A stretch of DNA of 64,000 nt from Sphingomonas guangdongensis (GTDB taxonomy: Bacteria; Pseudomonadota; Alphaproteobacteria; Sphingomonadales; Sphingomonadaceae), in assembly GCF_900199185.1 (NCBI RefSeq), contig NZ_OBMI01000001.1, positions 1,302,001 through 1,366,000 on the forward strand. Direction: 5' to 3'. The position numbers and the translations under genes were made by a program. The notes under the pieces were generated by a model, which was not told the origin of the DNA, did no database searches, and saw only the letters and a program-made list of their open reading frames with translations. Below, in pieces: positions 8,200-17,153 of this stretch. Numbering within the stretch: the stretch's first letter is position 1; each line of letters opens with the position of its first letter.

Positions 8200-10211
8200 G
8201 CCGTTGCTCCTGCCGGCTGGGCGAGCAGGCGGGTGCGCGTGTCCTCCAGCGCGGTCACCTCCTCGGCCGGGATGTGGTAGTCACGGTCGTAGTTGAAGGT
8301 GTGGCCGATCCCGACCGCGAGCAACCCGACCGCCGCGACGATCGCCAGCCACCAGATGTACCACACCATCGCGAAGCCGAGCACGAGGGCGAGCGCCGAG
8401 AGGATCACACCCGTGCCGGTGTTCTTGGGCATGTGGATCGGGCGGAACCCGCTCACCGGCCGCTCGGCGTGCTGCGCCTTCATGTCGTACCAGGCATCCA
8501 GGTCGTGGACGACCGGCGTCTGCGCGAAGTTGTACGGTGGTGGCGGCGACGACGTCGACCACTCCAACGTGCGGGCGTTCCACGGATCGCCGGTGGTGTC
8601 GCGCAGCTGCTCGCGGTTGCGGATGCTGACAAAGATCTGGATCAGGAAGGCGGCGATGCCGACCGCGATGATCGCGACGCCGATCGCGGCGATCACGAAC
8701 CAGATCTGCAGCTCCGGATCCTCGAAGTAGCGGGTGCGGCGCGTGGTGCCCATCAGCCCGACGACGTACATCGGCGTCCAGGCGACCCAGTAACCGACCA
8801 CCCAACCCCAAAAGTGGATCTTGCCCCAGAAGCGGTCAAGCTTGAACCCGAAGGCCTTCGGCCACCAGTAGTCGATGCCGGCGAACAGCCCGAAGATCAC
8901 GCCGCCGATGATGACGTTGTGGAAGTGGGCGACCAGGAACAGCGAGTTGTGGAGCACGAAGTCGGCTGGCGGCACCGCCAGCAGCACGCCCGTCATGCCC
9001 CCCACCGTGAAGGTCAGCATGAACGCGACGACCCACATCATCGGCAGCTCGTAGCGGATGCGGCCGCGGTACATGGTGAACAGCCAGTTGAAGATCTTGG
9101 CCCCCGTGGGGATCGAGATCACCATGGTGGCGATGCCGAAGAAGCTGTTGACGCTGGCGCCCGACCCCATGGTGAAGAAGTGGTGGAGCCACACCAGCCA
9201 CGACAGGATCGTGATGACCACGGTCGCGTAGACCATCGACGAGTAGCCGAACAGCCGCTTGCCGGTGAAGGTCGAGGTGATTTCCGAATAGATGCCGAAG
9301 GCGGGGAGGATCAGGACGTACACCTCCGGATGGCCCCAGATCCACACCAGGTTCCAGTACATCATCGGGTTGCCGCCGAGGTCGTTGGTGAAGAAGTTGA
9401 ACCCGGCGTAGCGATCGAGCATCAGCATGGCGAAGGCGGCGGTCAGGACCGGGAAGATCGCGGTGACCAGGATGTTCGAGCAGAACGCGGTCCACACGAA
9501 GATCGGCAGCTTCATCATGGTCATGCCGGGCGCGCGCATCTTGATGACGGTCACCACCATGTTGATGCCCGACAGCGTCGTGCCGATGCCCGCGATCTGG
9601 AGCGCCCAGAGGTAATAGTCCGGCCCGGTATCGGGCGCGTTCTGCAGATTGGAGACGGGCACGTAGTTCAGCCAGCCCGCGCGGGTGAACTCGCCGATGA
9701 AGAGCGACATCATGACGAGAAGCGCGCCCGCGGCCGTCATCCAGAAGCTGAGGTTGTTGAGGAAGGGGAAGGCCACGTCGCGCGCGCCGATCTGAAGCGG
9801 GAGGACGTAGTTGATGATGCCCGCGACCAGCGGAATGGCCACGAAGAAGATCATGATCGTTCCGTGCGCGGAGAAGACCTGATCATAATGGTGCGCGTCG
9901 AGATAACCCTCACTGCCGCCGAAGGCGAGCGCCTGCTGCAACCGCATCATGATCGCATCGGCGAAGCCGCGCAGCAGCATGATGATGCCGAGGATCAGGT
10001 ACATGATCCCGATCTTCTTGTGATCGACGCTGGTGAACCACTCGCGCCACAGCCAGCCCCACAGCCGATACTTGGTGACGGCGGCGAGGATGCCGGTGCC
10101 GAGCAGGACTACCACCGCGAAGGTGACGATCAGGATCGGTTCGTGGATCGGGAACGACTGCAGGGACAGCCGGCCGAAGATGGCGGAGGTCTCGGTGGGA
10201 GCGTGGGACAT
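8196..10211 (-). CDS. cyoB: Cytochrome o ubiquinol oxidase subunit I
   Basis: Catalytic subunit of the terminal quinol oxidase (proton-pumping O2 reduction), 671 residues as in E. coli CyoB, about 15 membrane helices. Seen directly: WGHPEVY with the His-Tyr cross-link pair, the HHFF CuB ligand pair, and the heme ligand region [11 protein letters not shown]. The quinol-site residues of E. coli CyoB (R71, D75, H98, Q101) have counterparts in [10 protein letters not shown] and [11 protein letters not shown], which supports quinol rather than cytochrome c as donor. cyoA is 15 bp upstream; cyoC overlaps by 4 nt. No cyoE (heme O synthase) is in the window, so whether the enzyme carries heme o or a is open. 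Confidence 0.97.
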   Translation of the reverse strand: MSHAPTETSAIFGRLSLQSFPIHEPILIVTFAVVVLLGTGILAAVTKYRLWGWLWREWFTSVDHKKIGIMYLILGIIMLLRGFADAIMMRLQQALAFGGSEGYLDAHHYDQVFSAHGTIMIFFVAIPLVAGIINYVLPLQIGARDVAFPFLNNLSFWMTAAGALLVMMSLFIGEFTRAGWLNYVPVSNLQNAPDTGPDYYLWALQIAGIGTTLSGINMVVTVIKMRAPGMTMMKLPIFVWTAFCSNILVTAIFPVLTAAFAMLMLDRYAGFNFFTNDLGGNPMMYWNLVWIWGHPEVYVLILPAFGIYSEITSTFTGKRLFGYSSMVYATVVITILSWLVWLHHFFTMGSGASVNSFFGIATMVISIPTGAKIFNWLFTMYRGRIRYELPMMWVVAFMLTFTVGGMTGVLLAVPPADFVLHNSLFLVAHFHNVIIGGVIFGLFAGIDYWWPKAFGFKLDRFWGKIHFWGWVVGYWVAWTPMYVVGLMGTTRRTRYFEDPELQIWFVIAAIGVAIIAVGIAAFLIQIFVSIRNREQLRDTTGDPWNARTLEWSTSSPPPPYNFAQTPVVHDLDAWYDMKAQHAERPVSGFRPIHMPKNTGTGVILSALALVLGFAMVWYIWWLAIVAAVGLLAVGIGHTFNYDRDYHIPAEEVTALEDTRTRLLAQPAGATA

Positions 10212-10226
10212 TAGGAGGCTCCAGCG

Positions 10227-11399
10227 TCAGACGGCCGCGCGGACGGGCGCCGCGGGGCGGGACGGAAGGAAGGACATGTCGCGGTTGTTGGAATCGGAAG
10301 GCGCGGTGCTGCCCGACGGCTTCTTCTTGGGCACGGTGTTGTGGGTGCCGGTCGGGCCGGCATCGTCCTTGAACAGGCCGCCCTCCGGCTTCTGCCCGGG
10401 CGGAGGCACGGAAGTACGCCCGGCGGGCATGCCGGTGCCGAGCCGCGGATCGCCGCCGCCACCGCCACCCGCCTGCTGGTCGCGCAGCATCACTTCTCCC
10501 ATGCAGGTCGTGCCCGGCTTCACGCAGCGCTGATAGGCGCGGTCGAACAGCGCGGGCGCAACCCGGCCGAAATAGGTGACAGGCACCTTCTCGCTCGGCT
10601 GCTCCAGCTTCAGGAAGGTGCCGGAGTCGAGCACGCGCGGCGCCGACTTCACCTTGGCCACCCAGCCGTCGAACCCGGCCTGATCGACACCCTGCAGGCG
10701 GAAGCGCATGCCCGAGAAGCCCGCCCCGCTGTAGTTCGCCGAATAGCCCTTGTAGCTGCCCGGCCGGTTCAGCACCGCGTGCATGGTGCTGCGCATTCCC
10801 GGCATGACGTAGATCATCCCCGCAAGCGTCGGCGCGTAGAAGGTGTTCATCATGTTGGTAGAAGTGAGGTCGAAGCGGACCTGCCGGTCGACCGGCAGCG
10901 CCAGCTCGTTGACGCTGGCAACGCCCTGCTCGGGGTAGATGAACAGCCACTTCCAGTCGAGCGCGACGACCTGGACGACGAGCGGGCGAGCCTTGGGATC
11001 GATCGGCTTCTCCGCCGACACCCGGCCGAGCGGGCGGTAGGGATCGAGCAGGTGCGTGCTCCACCAGGTGAGCGCGCCGAGCGCGATGACGATCAGGAGC
11101 GGCGCCGACCAGATCACCAGCTCCAGCCCGGTCGAATGATCGAAGTCGGGATCGTAGGTCGCGTCCTGGTTGCTGCGGCGATAGCGCCACGCGAACATCG
11201 CGGTCAGCGCCATCACCGGCACGATGATGACCAGCATGAGTGCGGTCGAGATGTAGATGATGTCGCGCTGCTGCCGCGCGACGTCGCCCGCGGGATCGAG
11301 CACCGCGCCGCTGCACCCGGCGAGCAGCCCCGCACCGAGCAGCAGCGCGGCCGGGGCGGCTAGGCGACGGAAACTGACAAGGGTAGGGTGATCGCGCAT
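10227..11399 (-). CDS. cyoA: Ubiquinol oxidase subunit II, C-terminally extended
   Basis: Lipoprotein subunit II of the quinol oxidase, 390 residues against ~315 in E. coli. The signal peptide ends in LLAGC (lipid-modified Cys at about 29); two transmembrane helices follow (about 48-70 and 92-113), then a cupredoxin-like periplasmic domain with LDWKWLFIYPEQGVASVNEL and STNMMNTFYAPTLAGMIYVMPGM. No CuA cysteine pair is present, as expected for a quinol oxidase. The last ~75 residues are low-complexity (Gly6 run, Pro, Lys, Ser) and not part of the usual fold. First gene of the operon; the region upstream holds inverted repeats facing a divergent MFS gene. Confidence 0.94.
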   Translation of the reverse strand: MRDHPTLVSFRRLAAPAALLLGAGLLAGCSGAVLDPAGDVARQQRDIIYISTALMLVIIVPVMALTAMFAWRYRRSNQDATYDPDFDHSTGLELVIWSAPLLIVIALGALTWWSTHLLDPYRPLGRVSAEKPIDPKARPLVVQVVALDWKWLFIYPEQGVASVNELALPVDRQVRFDLTSTNMMNTFYAPTLAGMIYVMPGMRSTMHAVLNRPGSYKGYSANYSGAGFSGMRFRLQGVDQAGFDGWVAKVKSAPRVLDSGTFLKLEQPSEKVPVTYFGRVAPALFDRAYQRCVKPGTTCMGEVMLRDQQAGGGGGGDPRLGTGMPAGRTSVPPPGQKPEGGLFKDDAGPTGTHNTVPKKKPSGSTAPSDSNNRDMSFLPSRPAAPVRAAV

Positions 11400-11437
11400 G
11401 TTGTCCGCCTAGTCCGAGTCCCGCCGTCGCCGACATT

Positions 11438-11450
11438 GGACATTTTGTCC
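11438..11450. promoter_or_regulatory. Inverted repeat upstream of cyoA, possible operator
   Basis: GGACATTTTGTCC is a 5-bp inverted repeat with a 3-nt spacer, 38 bp upstream of the cyoA start, in the divergent cyoA / MFS gap. A second one, GCACCA...TGGTGC, lies at 11457-11477. No match to a specific regulator was established; RegA is a candidate only from context. Confidence 0.3.
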
Positions 11451-11527
11451 TATCCCGCACCACCCTGATTCTGGTGCACAGGCGTTGGGTGGGATTGTAC
11501 CCGGACTGGCCTGTGGAGCGAAGCGCC

Positions 11528-12859
11528 ATGACTGCACCGATCGCCGCGTCGAGTTCGACGCCCCTCGAGCGCGACGCGCGGCTGGTCAACGCGCGCGACC
11601 ACAAGATCGCACCGGGCGAGATCGCGATCGGGGTCATTGTCGGGCGGACATCCGAATTCTTCGACTTCTTCGTCTACGCGATCGCGTCGGTGCTGGTGTT
11701 CCCGGCGCTGGTCTTTCCGTTCGTCGACGCTGTGACGGGAACGCTGTTCTCGTTCGCCGTCTTCTCGCTCGCCTTCATCGTCCGCCCGCTCGGATCGGCG
11801 ATCTTCATCGAGGTCGACCGCAACTACGGCCGTGGGGTCAAGCTCACGATCGCGCTGTTCCTGCTCGGCGGCTCCACCATGGCGCTCGCCTTCCTGCCCG
11901 GCTACGGCCAGGTCGGGATGCTGGCGGTATGGCTGCTGGCGCTGTTCCGGATCGGCCAGGGTGTCGCGCTCGGTGGAACGTGGGACGGGTTGCCTTCGCT
12001 GCTCTCGCTCAACGTGCCGGAGGATCGCCGCGGCTGGTACGCGATGATACCGCAGCTTGGCGCCCCACTCGGCCTGATCGTTGCAGGCGGGCTATTCGCC
12101 TTCTTCCTATCAACGCTGTCGCAGGCGGACTTTCTCAGCTGGGGCTGGCGCTATCCCTTCTTTGTCGCCTTTGCCATCAACGTGGTCGCGCTGTTCGCAC
12201 GGCTGCGACTGGTCGCTACGCCAGAGTTCACCCGCTTGTTCGAGAGCCGCGAATTGCAGCCCGCACCGTTCTGGGAGACGGTTCGCACGGAGGGGCGCAC
12301 CATCGCGCTCGGGTCTTTCGCGCCGCTCGCCAGCTTCGCGCTGTTCCATCTCGTAACGGTGTTCCCGCTTTCCTGGGTGACGCTGAAGAGCGGGGAGGCG
12401 CCGGAGCGTTTCCTCATCATCGAGATGATAGGGGCGGGGGTGTGCGTCGCCGCCATGCTTGCCTCCGGCCTCATCGCCGACCGGGTCGGACGGCGCGCGG
12501 TGCTGGGCGTGTCGGCGGTGCTGATCGGCGTGTACAGCGGCTTCGCACCGCAACTGCTCGATGCCGGACCGCTCGGCGAAACGGTATACATGATGAGCGG
12601 CTTCGTGCTGCTCGGCCTTGCCTTTGGACAGTCTTCGGGCGTGGTGAACGGCAATTTCTCGCCCCAGCGCCGCTACACGGGCGCGGCGACGGTGGCGAAC
12701 ATGGCGTGGCTGATCGGCGCGGGGTTCGCGCCGCTCGTGGCGCTGGGGCTCGCGAGCCGGTTCGGGTTGTGGTCGGTCGGCGTGTACCTCGCCTCCGGCG
12801 TGATCTGCACGCTCGCGGCGCTTGGCATCAACAAGGAGCTCGGCCGCGCGAAGGGGTGA
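11528..12859 (+). CDS. MFS transporter, metabolite:H+ symporter type
   Basis: Inner-membrane secondary transporter, 443 residues, about 12 helices. The start ATG follows GGAGCG at a good distance; an in-frame ATG at 11474 has no comparable site. The N-terminal sequence GRTSEFFDFFVYAIASVLVFP and the helix 2-3 loop region (FIVRPLGSAIFIEVDRNYGR) resemble the MHS/ProP branch of MFS sugar-porter-like symporters for organic acids or compatible solutes; the second loop is LIADRVGRRAVLG. Substrate unknown. Divergent from cyoA, so the 128-bp gap holds both promoters. Downstream is a REP-rich spacer. Confidence 0.83.
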   Translation: MTAPIAASSSTPLERDARLVNARDHKIAPGEIAIGVIVGRTSEFFDFFVYAIASVLVFPALVFPFVDAVTGTLFSFAVFSLAFIVRPLGSAIFIEVDRNYGRGVKLTIALFLLGGSTMALAFLPGYGQVGMLAVWLLALFRIGQGVALGGTWDGLPSLLSLNVPEDRRGWYAMIPQLGAPLGLIVAGGLFAFFLSTLSQADFLSWGWRYPFFVAFAINVVALFARLRLVATPEFTRLFESRELQPAPFWETVRTEGRTIALGSFAPLASFALFHLVTVFPLSWVTLKSGEAPERFLIIEMIGAGVCVAAMLASGLIADRVGRRAVLGVSAVLIGVYSGFAPQLLDAGPLGETVYMMSGFVLLGLAFGQSSGVVNGNFSPQRRYTGAATVANMAWLIGAGFAPLVALGLASRFGLWSVGVYLASGVICTLAALGINKELGRAKG

Positions 12860-13224
12860 GGCGCACTCCGACCCGTCGTTCGGGTCTGGTCGGCATCGCG
12901 GGCCGCTGATGTTGGCGAGACGGAGCGCTCCGCGACGAACAACACCGCTATTGAACCCCTGCCTTCGCCGGGGTGACGTGTGCGCGGCATCGCCCCGCGG
13001 CGGCGGAAGCTCACGGTCGCGAGTGACATGCTATTTGGCTCCGGCCTCCCGCCTGTGCGGGAGCATCGCGCAACTCGTACGTTACCACCCCGGCAAAGCC
13101 GGGGGCCAGTTGGGTGACGGTCGTGAGTGAGGAGCGATCGAACTCAGGACATCGCCGGGGTGAGGTGTCGGTAGCGTCGCTTCGCAGCGGCGGTGAAGTG
13201 CCGCCCAGCTCGAACCCGGTCGCC
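12860..13224. repeat. Gene-free spacer with clustered REP-like palindromes
   Basis: 365 bp between convergent MFS and cytochrome c genes with no credible gene. It holds a small hairpin just after the MFS stop (GACCCG-TCGTT-CGGGTC, 12870-12886), CTTCGCCGGGGTGACG (about 12963), CTCCCGCCTGTGCGGGAG (about 13046), CACCCCGGCAAAGCCGGGG (about 13085) and ATCGCCGGGGTGAGG (about 13151). The motifs alternate in orientation, as in bacterial interspersed REP clusters, and probably end both transcripts. Confidence 0.6.
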
Positions 13225-13920
13225 TTACTTCGGCGCTTCGCTCGGCGCGCGGCTCTTGGCGGCGGGATCGATAGAGGGGGCGCCGGACGCCGGCGTGGCG
13301 GCGTTCTGGACATCGGCGGTGTTGCCGAGCACGGCCGTGCCCTCCTTGTTGGCCGCGGCGTCGCCAGCCGCAGCCGGGGCCGCGCCTGGTGCCGGAGCGG
13401 CCGGCAGCGGCAGGTTCGAGCCCTCGCTGTTCAGGTACGCGATTACGTTCGCGCGCTCCTGCGCGTTGCCGAGGCCGGCAAAGGTCATCTTGGTGCCGTC
13501 AGCGAACTTGCGCGGGCTCTTCAGCCACGCATCGAGCTGGTCAAAGGTCCAGTTGCCGCCCTTGCCCGACAGCGCCGCGGAAAAGGCGTAGCCGCCGTGG
13601 CCCTTGCCGATCGGCTCGCCGACCACGCCGTGGAGGTTGGGACCGACGCCGTTCGCGCCGCCCGCGTTGATCGAGTGGCACGCCGCGCATTTGGCGAAGC
13701 TCGCCTGCCCCTTGGCGACATCGGCCGCGGCCAGGCGCACCGCGATCGGCTCCTCCGCGGCGCCGCCGCCGGCCCCCGCTTCCTCGACGCCCTCGATCGG
13801 ATAGCCCATCTTTTCCGGCCGCTCGGACTTGAACGCCATGCTGCTCGCGATTGTCAGGCCCAGCGCCGCGACGCAGCCTGCCAGCACCCAGCCCGCGATG
13901 GTGTTGCTCCGATTGTCCAT
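13225..13920 (-). CDS. Membrane-anchored c-type cytochrome (CycM-like)
   Basis: Periplasmic electron carrier tethered by an uncleaved N-terminal helix (about 8-28), 231 residues. Heme attachment is the single CAACH motif at 78-82; the axial Met is probably in TKMTFAGL. A mitochondrial-type class I fold (about 65-175) fits the family of CycM/cytochrome c552 proteins that feed oxidases. The C-terminal ~55 residues are Ala/Pro-rich and unstructured-looking. The start is the ATG preceding DNRSNTIAGW, 90 bp from the divergent pheA start. It could deliver electrons to a cytochrome c oxidase elsewhere in the genome; the Cyo complex in this window takes quinol instead. Confidence 0.9.
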   Translation of the reverse strand: MDNRSNTIAGWVLAGCVAALGLTIASSMAFKSERPEKMGYPIEGVEEAGAGGGAAEEPIAVRLAAADVAKGQASFAKCAACHSINAGGANGVGPNLHGVVGEPIGKGHGGYAFSAALSGKGGNWTFDQLDAWLKSPRKFADGTKMTFAGLGNAQERANVIAYLNSEGSNLPLPAAPAPGAAPAAAGDAAANKEGTAVLGNTADVQNAATPASGAPSIDPAAKSRAPSEAPK

Positions 13921-14010
13921 GGGTGTCCGCTGTTCGAAGGATAGAAAGTCGGGGTTCCATAAGGTGCTGCATTGCCCATCGCAAGCACGCCGATTAGGCG
14001 GCGAACCCCG

Positions 14011-14901
14011 ATGGAAAACTTCGCCGCCCCCGCCCGCCCGATTGTTCAGCGCATGACGGAGGCCGCCGACGCCGCGCCAGAGCGCGCGGTCGCGTTTCAG
14101 GGCGCGCCCGGCGCCAACAGCCATGTCGCGGCGGAACAGGCGTTCCCGGACGGGCTGCCGCTGCCCTGTTTCGACTTCGCCGACGCGATCGAGGCGGTGC
14201 AGACCGGTGCCGCCGACTGTGCGATCATCCCGATCGAGAACTCGCTTCACGGCCGGGTCGCCGATATCCACTTCCTGCTGCCGGAATCGGGGCTGGTGAT
14301 CACCGGCGAGCACTTCCTGCCGATCCGCCACGCGCTCCTCGCCTGCGGGCCGAAGGAGGAGGTGCGCGAGGTGATGAGCCATCCTCAGGCGCTCGGGCAG
14401 TGCCGCCACTGGCTGCGTGCGCAGGGGATTGCCGCGGTCGCCTATCCCGATACGGCAGGGGCGGCGGCGATGGTCGCAGAGGCGCGCGACCCCGCGATCG
14501 CGGCGCTGGCGCCGCCTGCCGCGGCCGCGCTGTACGGGCTCGACCTCTTGGAGGAGGACGTGTCGGATGCCGCCCACAACGTCACCCGCTTCGTGACGCT
14601 GGCGCGCGGCAGCCAGCCGGTGAGCGGTGACGGTCCGTTCATGACCACGCTGATCTTCGAGGTACGCAACGTACCCGCCGCGCTCTACAAGGCGCTGGGC
14701 GGGTTCGCGACCAACGGGGTCAACATGACCAAGCTGGAAAGCTACCAGCGCGGCGCGAGCTTTGCCGCAACCGAGTTCTACGCCGACATCGTCGGGCGGC
14801 CGGGCGATCCCGCCACCGACCGCGCGCTGGAGGAGCTGGGCTTTCACAGCAAGTGGGTGCGGCTGCTGGGGACGTACCGGCAGGCAATGGAGCGGGGGTA
14901 A
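14011..14901 (+). CDS. pheA: Prephenate dehydratase
   Basis: Cytoplasmic enzyme converting prephenate to phenylpyruvate in phenylalanine synthesis, 296 residues, the monofunctional form without chorismate mutase. Dehydratase domain about residues 25-205 with FQGAPGANSHVAAEQ, IIPIENSLHG, SHPQALGQC and the catalytic TRF motif (NVTRFVTL). A C-terminal ACT domain (about 215-290) for Phe feedback contains MTKLESYQRG in place of the usual ESRP. The start is the ATG of MENFAAPARP; an in-frame ATG 39 nt upstream lies nearer the cytochrome promoter and is less likely. Its 3' end faces nudC across a REP pair. Confidence 0.95.
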   Translation: MENFAAPARPIVQRMTEAADAAPERAVAFQGAPGANSHVAAEQAFPDGLPLPCFDFADAIEAVQTGAADCAIIPIENSLHGRVADIHFLLPESGLVITGEHFLPIRHALLACGPKEEVREVMSHPQALGQCRHWLRAQGIAAVAYPDTAGAAAMVAEARDPAIAALAPPAAAALYGLDLLEEDVSDAAHNVTRFVTLARGSQPVSGDGPFMTTLIFEVRNVPAALYKALGGFATNGVNMTKLESYQRGASFAATEFYADIVGRPGDPATDRALEELGFHSKWVRLLGTYRQAMERG

Positions 14902-14903
14902 CC

Positions 14904-14979
14904 GTGCTCCCGCGCAGGCGGGAGCCCAGGGCCGCGAAGTGCGGCGTTCCGGGCTCTAGGCTCCCGCCTGCGCGGGAGC
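14904..14979. repeat. REP pair between pheA and nudC
   Basis: Two inverted copies of a GCTCCCGC...GCGGGAGC palindrome (14904-14925 and 14961-14979) flank a 35-bp centre. Together they can form one long hairpin or two short ones, suitable as a two-way terminator for the convergent genes. The right copy also codes for the last residues of NudC. Confidence 0.7.
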
Positions 14980-15837
14980 GTCGGTGACCCACGCCTCCAG
15001 CAGCGTCCGCGCGATCGCGTAGGCGGGCGGCGGGAGGAAGCGGGCGTCGGCGTCGCCGCGGAGCGCCGCCGCCAGCTCGGCGCGGGTGACCCAGATCGCG
15101 TCCTCCAGCTCGCGGGTGTCGACGGTGAGCGTCGGATCGTCGGCCTGCGCGACCGCGCCGATCATCAGCTGGCCGGGGAACGGCCAGGGCTGGCTGGCGA
15201 GGTAGCGAACGTCGCGGACGCGGACGCCGGCCTCCTCCTGCACCTCGCGCGCGACCGCCTCCTCCACCGACTCGCCCGGCTCCACGAAGCCCGCCAGCGC
15301 CGAGTAGCGGCGCGGCGGCCACGCTGTCTGCCGCCCGAGCAGCGCGCGCCCGTCGTGCTCGACCACCATGATGACGACCGGGTCGGTGCGGGGGAAATGC
15401 TCGGTCCCGCACACGGCGCAGCGCCGTGCCCAGCCGCCGCGGATCGGCGCGGTCACGCCCCCACAATTGGCGCAGAAACGGTGTCGCGTGTGCCAGGAGA
15501 GCAGCGCGCGCGCCGTCCCGAACACGGCGGCGTCGCCGGGCGCGAGCCGGTCGAGGAGCGCGAAGAGCGCGGGCGAGCGTGCCGCACCAGTACCGTGTGC
15601 CGCCAGGAGCGGCGCGAAGTGGGGCACGCCGTCGTGCAGGCCGAGGAACAGCAGTTCGCCCAACTCCGCGACGGGCTGCCAGGCGAGCCGTCCGTCGGCG
15701 CCGACCTGCGGATCGCCCGCGTCCAGCACCAGCAGCCGCGCCCCCGGATCAGCGCCGAGCGCCGCGAGCGCCGCGTCGTCGTGCCGCACCGCGTCGGCGC
15801 GGTCGAGCCAGCTGCCGGTGAAGCCGGTCGCGATCAC
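14956..15837 (-). CDS. nudC: NADH pyrophosphatase (NUDIX)
   Basis: Hydrolyses NAD(H) to NMN(H) and AMP and can remove NAD caps from RNA in E. coli; 293 residues. Seen: zinc ribbon CANCG...CAVCG (about 125-150), Nudix box with G-x5-E-x7-REVQEEAGV, and SQPWPFPG, the NudC-specific signature after the Nudix box. The start is the GTG that overlaps the stop of the upstream gene (GTGA); the longer upstream reading is the neighbour's C-terminus in another frame. The C-terminal tail APAQAGA and the stop codon are encoded by a REP palindrome. It follows the serine hydrolase gene and mutY on the minus strand, probably one transcript. Confidence 0.93.
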   Translation of the reverse strand: MIATGFTGSWLDRADAVRHDDAALAALGADPGARLLVLDAGDPQVGADGRLAWQPVAELGELLFLGLHDGVPHFAPLLAAHGTGAARSPALFALLDRLAPGDAAVFGTARALLSWHTRHRFCANCGGVTAPIRGGWARRCAVCGTEHFPRTDPVVIMVVEHDGRALLGRQTAWPPRRYSALAGFVEPGESVEEAVAREVQEEAGVRVRDVRYLASQPWPFPGQLMIGAVAQADDPTLTVDTRELEDAIWVTRAELAAALRGDADARFLPPPAYAIARTLLEAWVTDAPAQAGA

Positions 15838-17153
15838 CGCGAGCGAGCGTCGGCGTAGAGCGCGCGGACGACGTCGGCGCGAACCGGCCACTTCTCGCCC
15901 GGAAAATAGTTCACCATCACCGTTCCGCGGATACGCCGCACCGGATCGACCCAGGCGATCGTGCCCGCCGCGCCGCCCCAGCCGTAGGTACCCTTGCTCG
16001 CCCCGCCCGGCGCGTCGGCCAGGTAGACGGAGCCGCCCGCGCCGTAGCCCATCGGCACGGCGTTCCGATCGCCGCCGGTCCCCGCGCCGACACCGCCGAA
16101 GCTGACGCCGGCCGGCAGCAGGTTCGACATGGCAAGCCGCACCGTCTCCGCCTTCAGAACCCGGCGCCCGGCGAGCGTCCCGCCGTTCAGCAACATGCGC
16201 AGGAAGCGGTCATAGTCGCGCGCCGACGACACGAGTCCCGCGCCGCCATAGAAGAAGCTCGGCGGCGTGAGCCACGCCGAACCGGCTGCCGGGTCAAGCG
16301 GCACCATCGCGTCGCCGACAAAGGCGTAGTTGGTCGCGAAGCGCTTCACCTCGCTCCCCGGCACGGTCCAGTAGGTCGATCGCATGCCGAGCGGGTCTAG
16401 GAGCCGCGTCTGCACGAAACGGTCGAACGGCATGCCCGAGGCGACCTCGATCACGCGGCCGAGCACGTCGAGGCTGATCGAATAGTTCCACGCCGTCCCG
16501 GGCTGTGCGATCAGCGGTGCCTGGGCCGCGCGCTCTGCAAAGGCGGCGAGGGTGGCCGGGCGGGCGGCGCGGATCTGCGGCTCGGTCGCGGCGCTGACCG
16601 CGGCGGGGATGAGCCCCAGACGCTCGTACTCCTTCAGCAGCGCACCCTTGGCGATGATGTTGTAGCTGAGCCCGCTGGTGTGGGTCAGCAAGTTTCGGAT
16701 CGTGATCGGGCGAACCGCGGGCACGCTCTCCAGCGATGCCTCCGGGTTCACGGCGACCCGCATCGTCCGGAACGCCGGAATGAAGTCGCTGACCGGCTGG
16801 TCGAGCCGGAGCTTGCCGTCCTCGATCAGCGCCATCGCCGCCATGGCAGTGATCGGCTTGGTCATCGAATAGATCCGCCACAAGCTGTCGGCGTTGGCGG
16901 CGGCTGCGGTAGGTTCGGCGGCGATACGGCCGGCGGTGGTGATCACCGGCTCGGCATCGCCGCGGCCGATCGCGGCGACGATGCCCGGCATCTTCTTTTG
17001 CGCGACGTAGCTGTCGAACAGCGACTGGAGACTGGTCGCGGACGGGCCCGGCAGGGCGGGCCGGGGCTGGGGCGCAGCCTGCGGTTCCCAGGCGTGCGCC
17101 GCCATCGTGCTGCCGATCATCAGCAGGGCGGCGGTCACCAGTTTCACGCGCAT
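15834..17153 (-). CDS. Secreted serine hydrolase, class C beta-lactamase-like
   Basis: 439 residues with a cleavable signal peptide (VKLVTAALLMIGSTMAAHA). Family VIII esterase / class C beta-lactamase fold: the nucleophile motif SMTK is at 96-99, the tyrosine motif is WNYSISLDVLG, and the sequence GTMVMVNYFPGE near the C-terminus is in the place of the third strand motif. Such proteins are usually esterases or peptidases in the periplasm rather than true beta-lactamases, so no resistance role is claimed. The start ATG lies 10 bp inside the mutY 3' end; the stop overlaps the nudC GTG. Substrate is unknown. Confidence 0.85.
   Translation of the reverse strand: MRVKLVTAALLMIGSTMAAHAWEPQAAPQPRPALPGPSATSLQSLFDSYVAQKKMPGIVAAIGRGDAEPVITTAGRIAAEPTAAAANADSLWRIYSMTKPITAMAAMALIEDGKLRLDQPVSDFIPAFRTMRVAVNPEASLESVPAVRPITIRNLLTHTSGLSYNIIAKGALLKEYERLGLIPAAVSAATEPQIRAARPATLAAFAERAAQAPLIAQPGTAWNYSISLDVLGRVIEVASGMPFDRFVQTRLLDPLGMRSTYWTVPGSEVKRFATNYAFVGDAMVPLDPAAGSAWLTPPSFFYGGAGLVSSARDYDRFLRMLLNGGTLAGRRVLKAETVRLAMSNLLPAGVSFGGVGAGTGGDRNAVPMGYGAGGSVYLADAPGGASKGTYGWGGAAGTIAWVDPVRRIRGTVMVNYFPGEKWPVRADVVRALYADARSR

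Noticed and set aside
8274..10214. 646-codon open frame antisense to cyoB
   Set aside because: Charged low-complexity sequence opposite a complete subunit I gene.
15834..17153. Beta-lactam resistance gene
   Set aside because: The SxxK/YxS fold is shared with esterases and peptidases of family VIII; nothing points to resistance.
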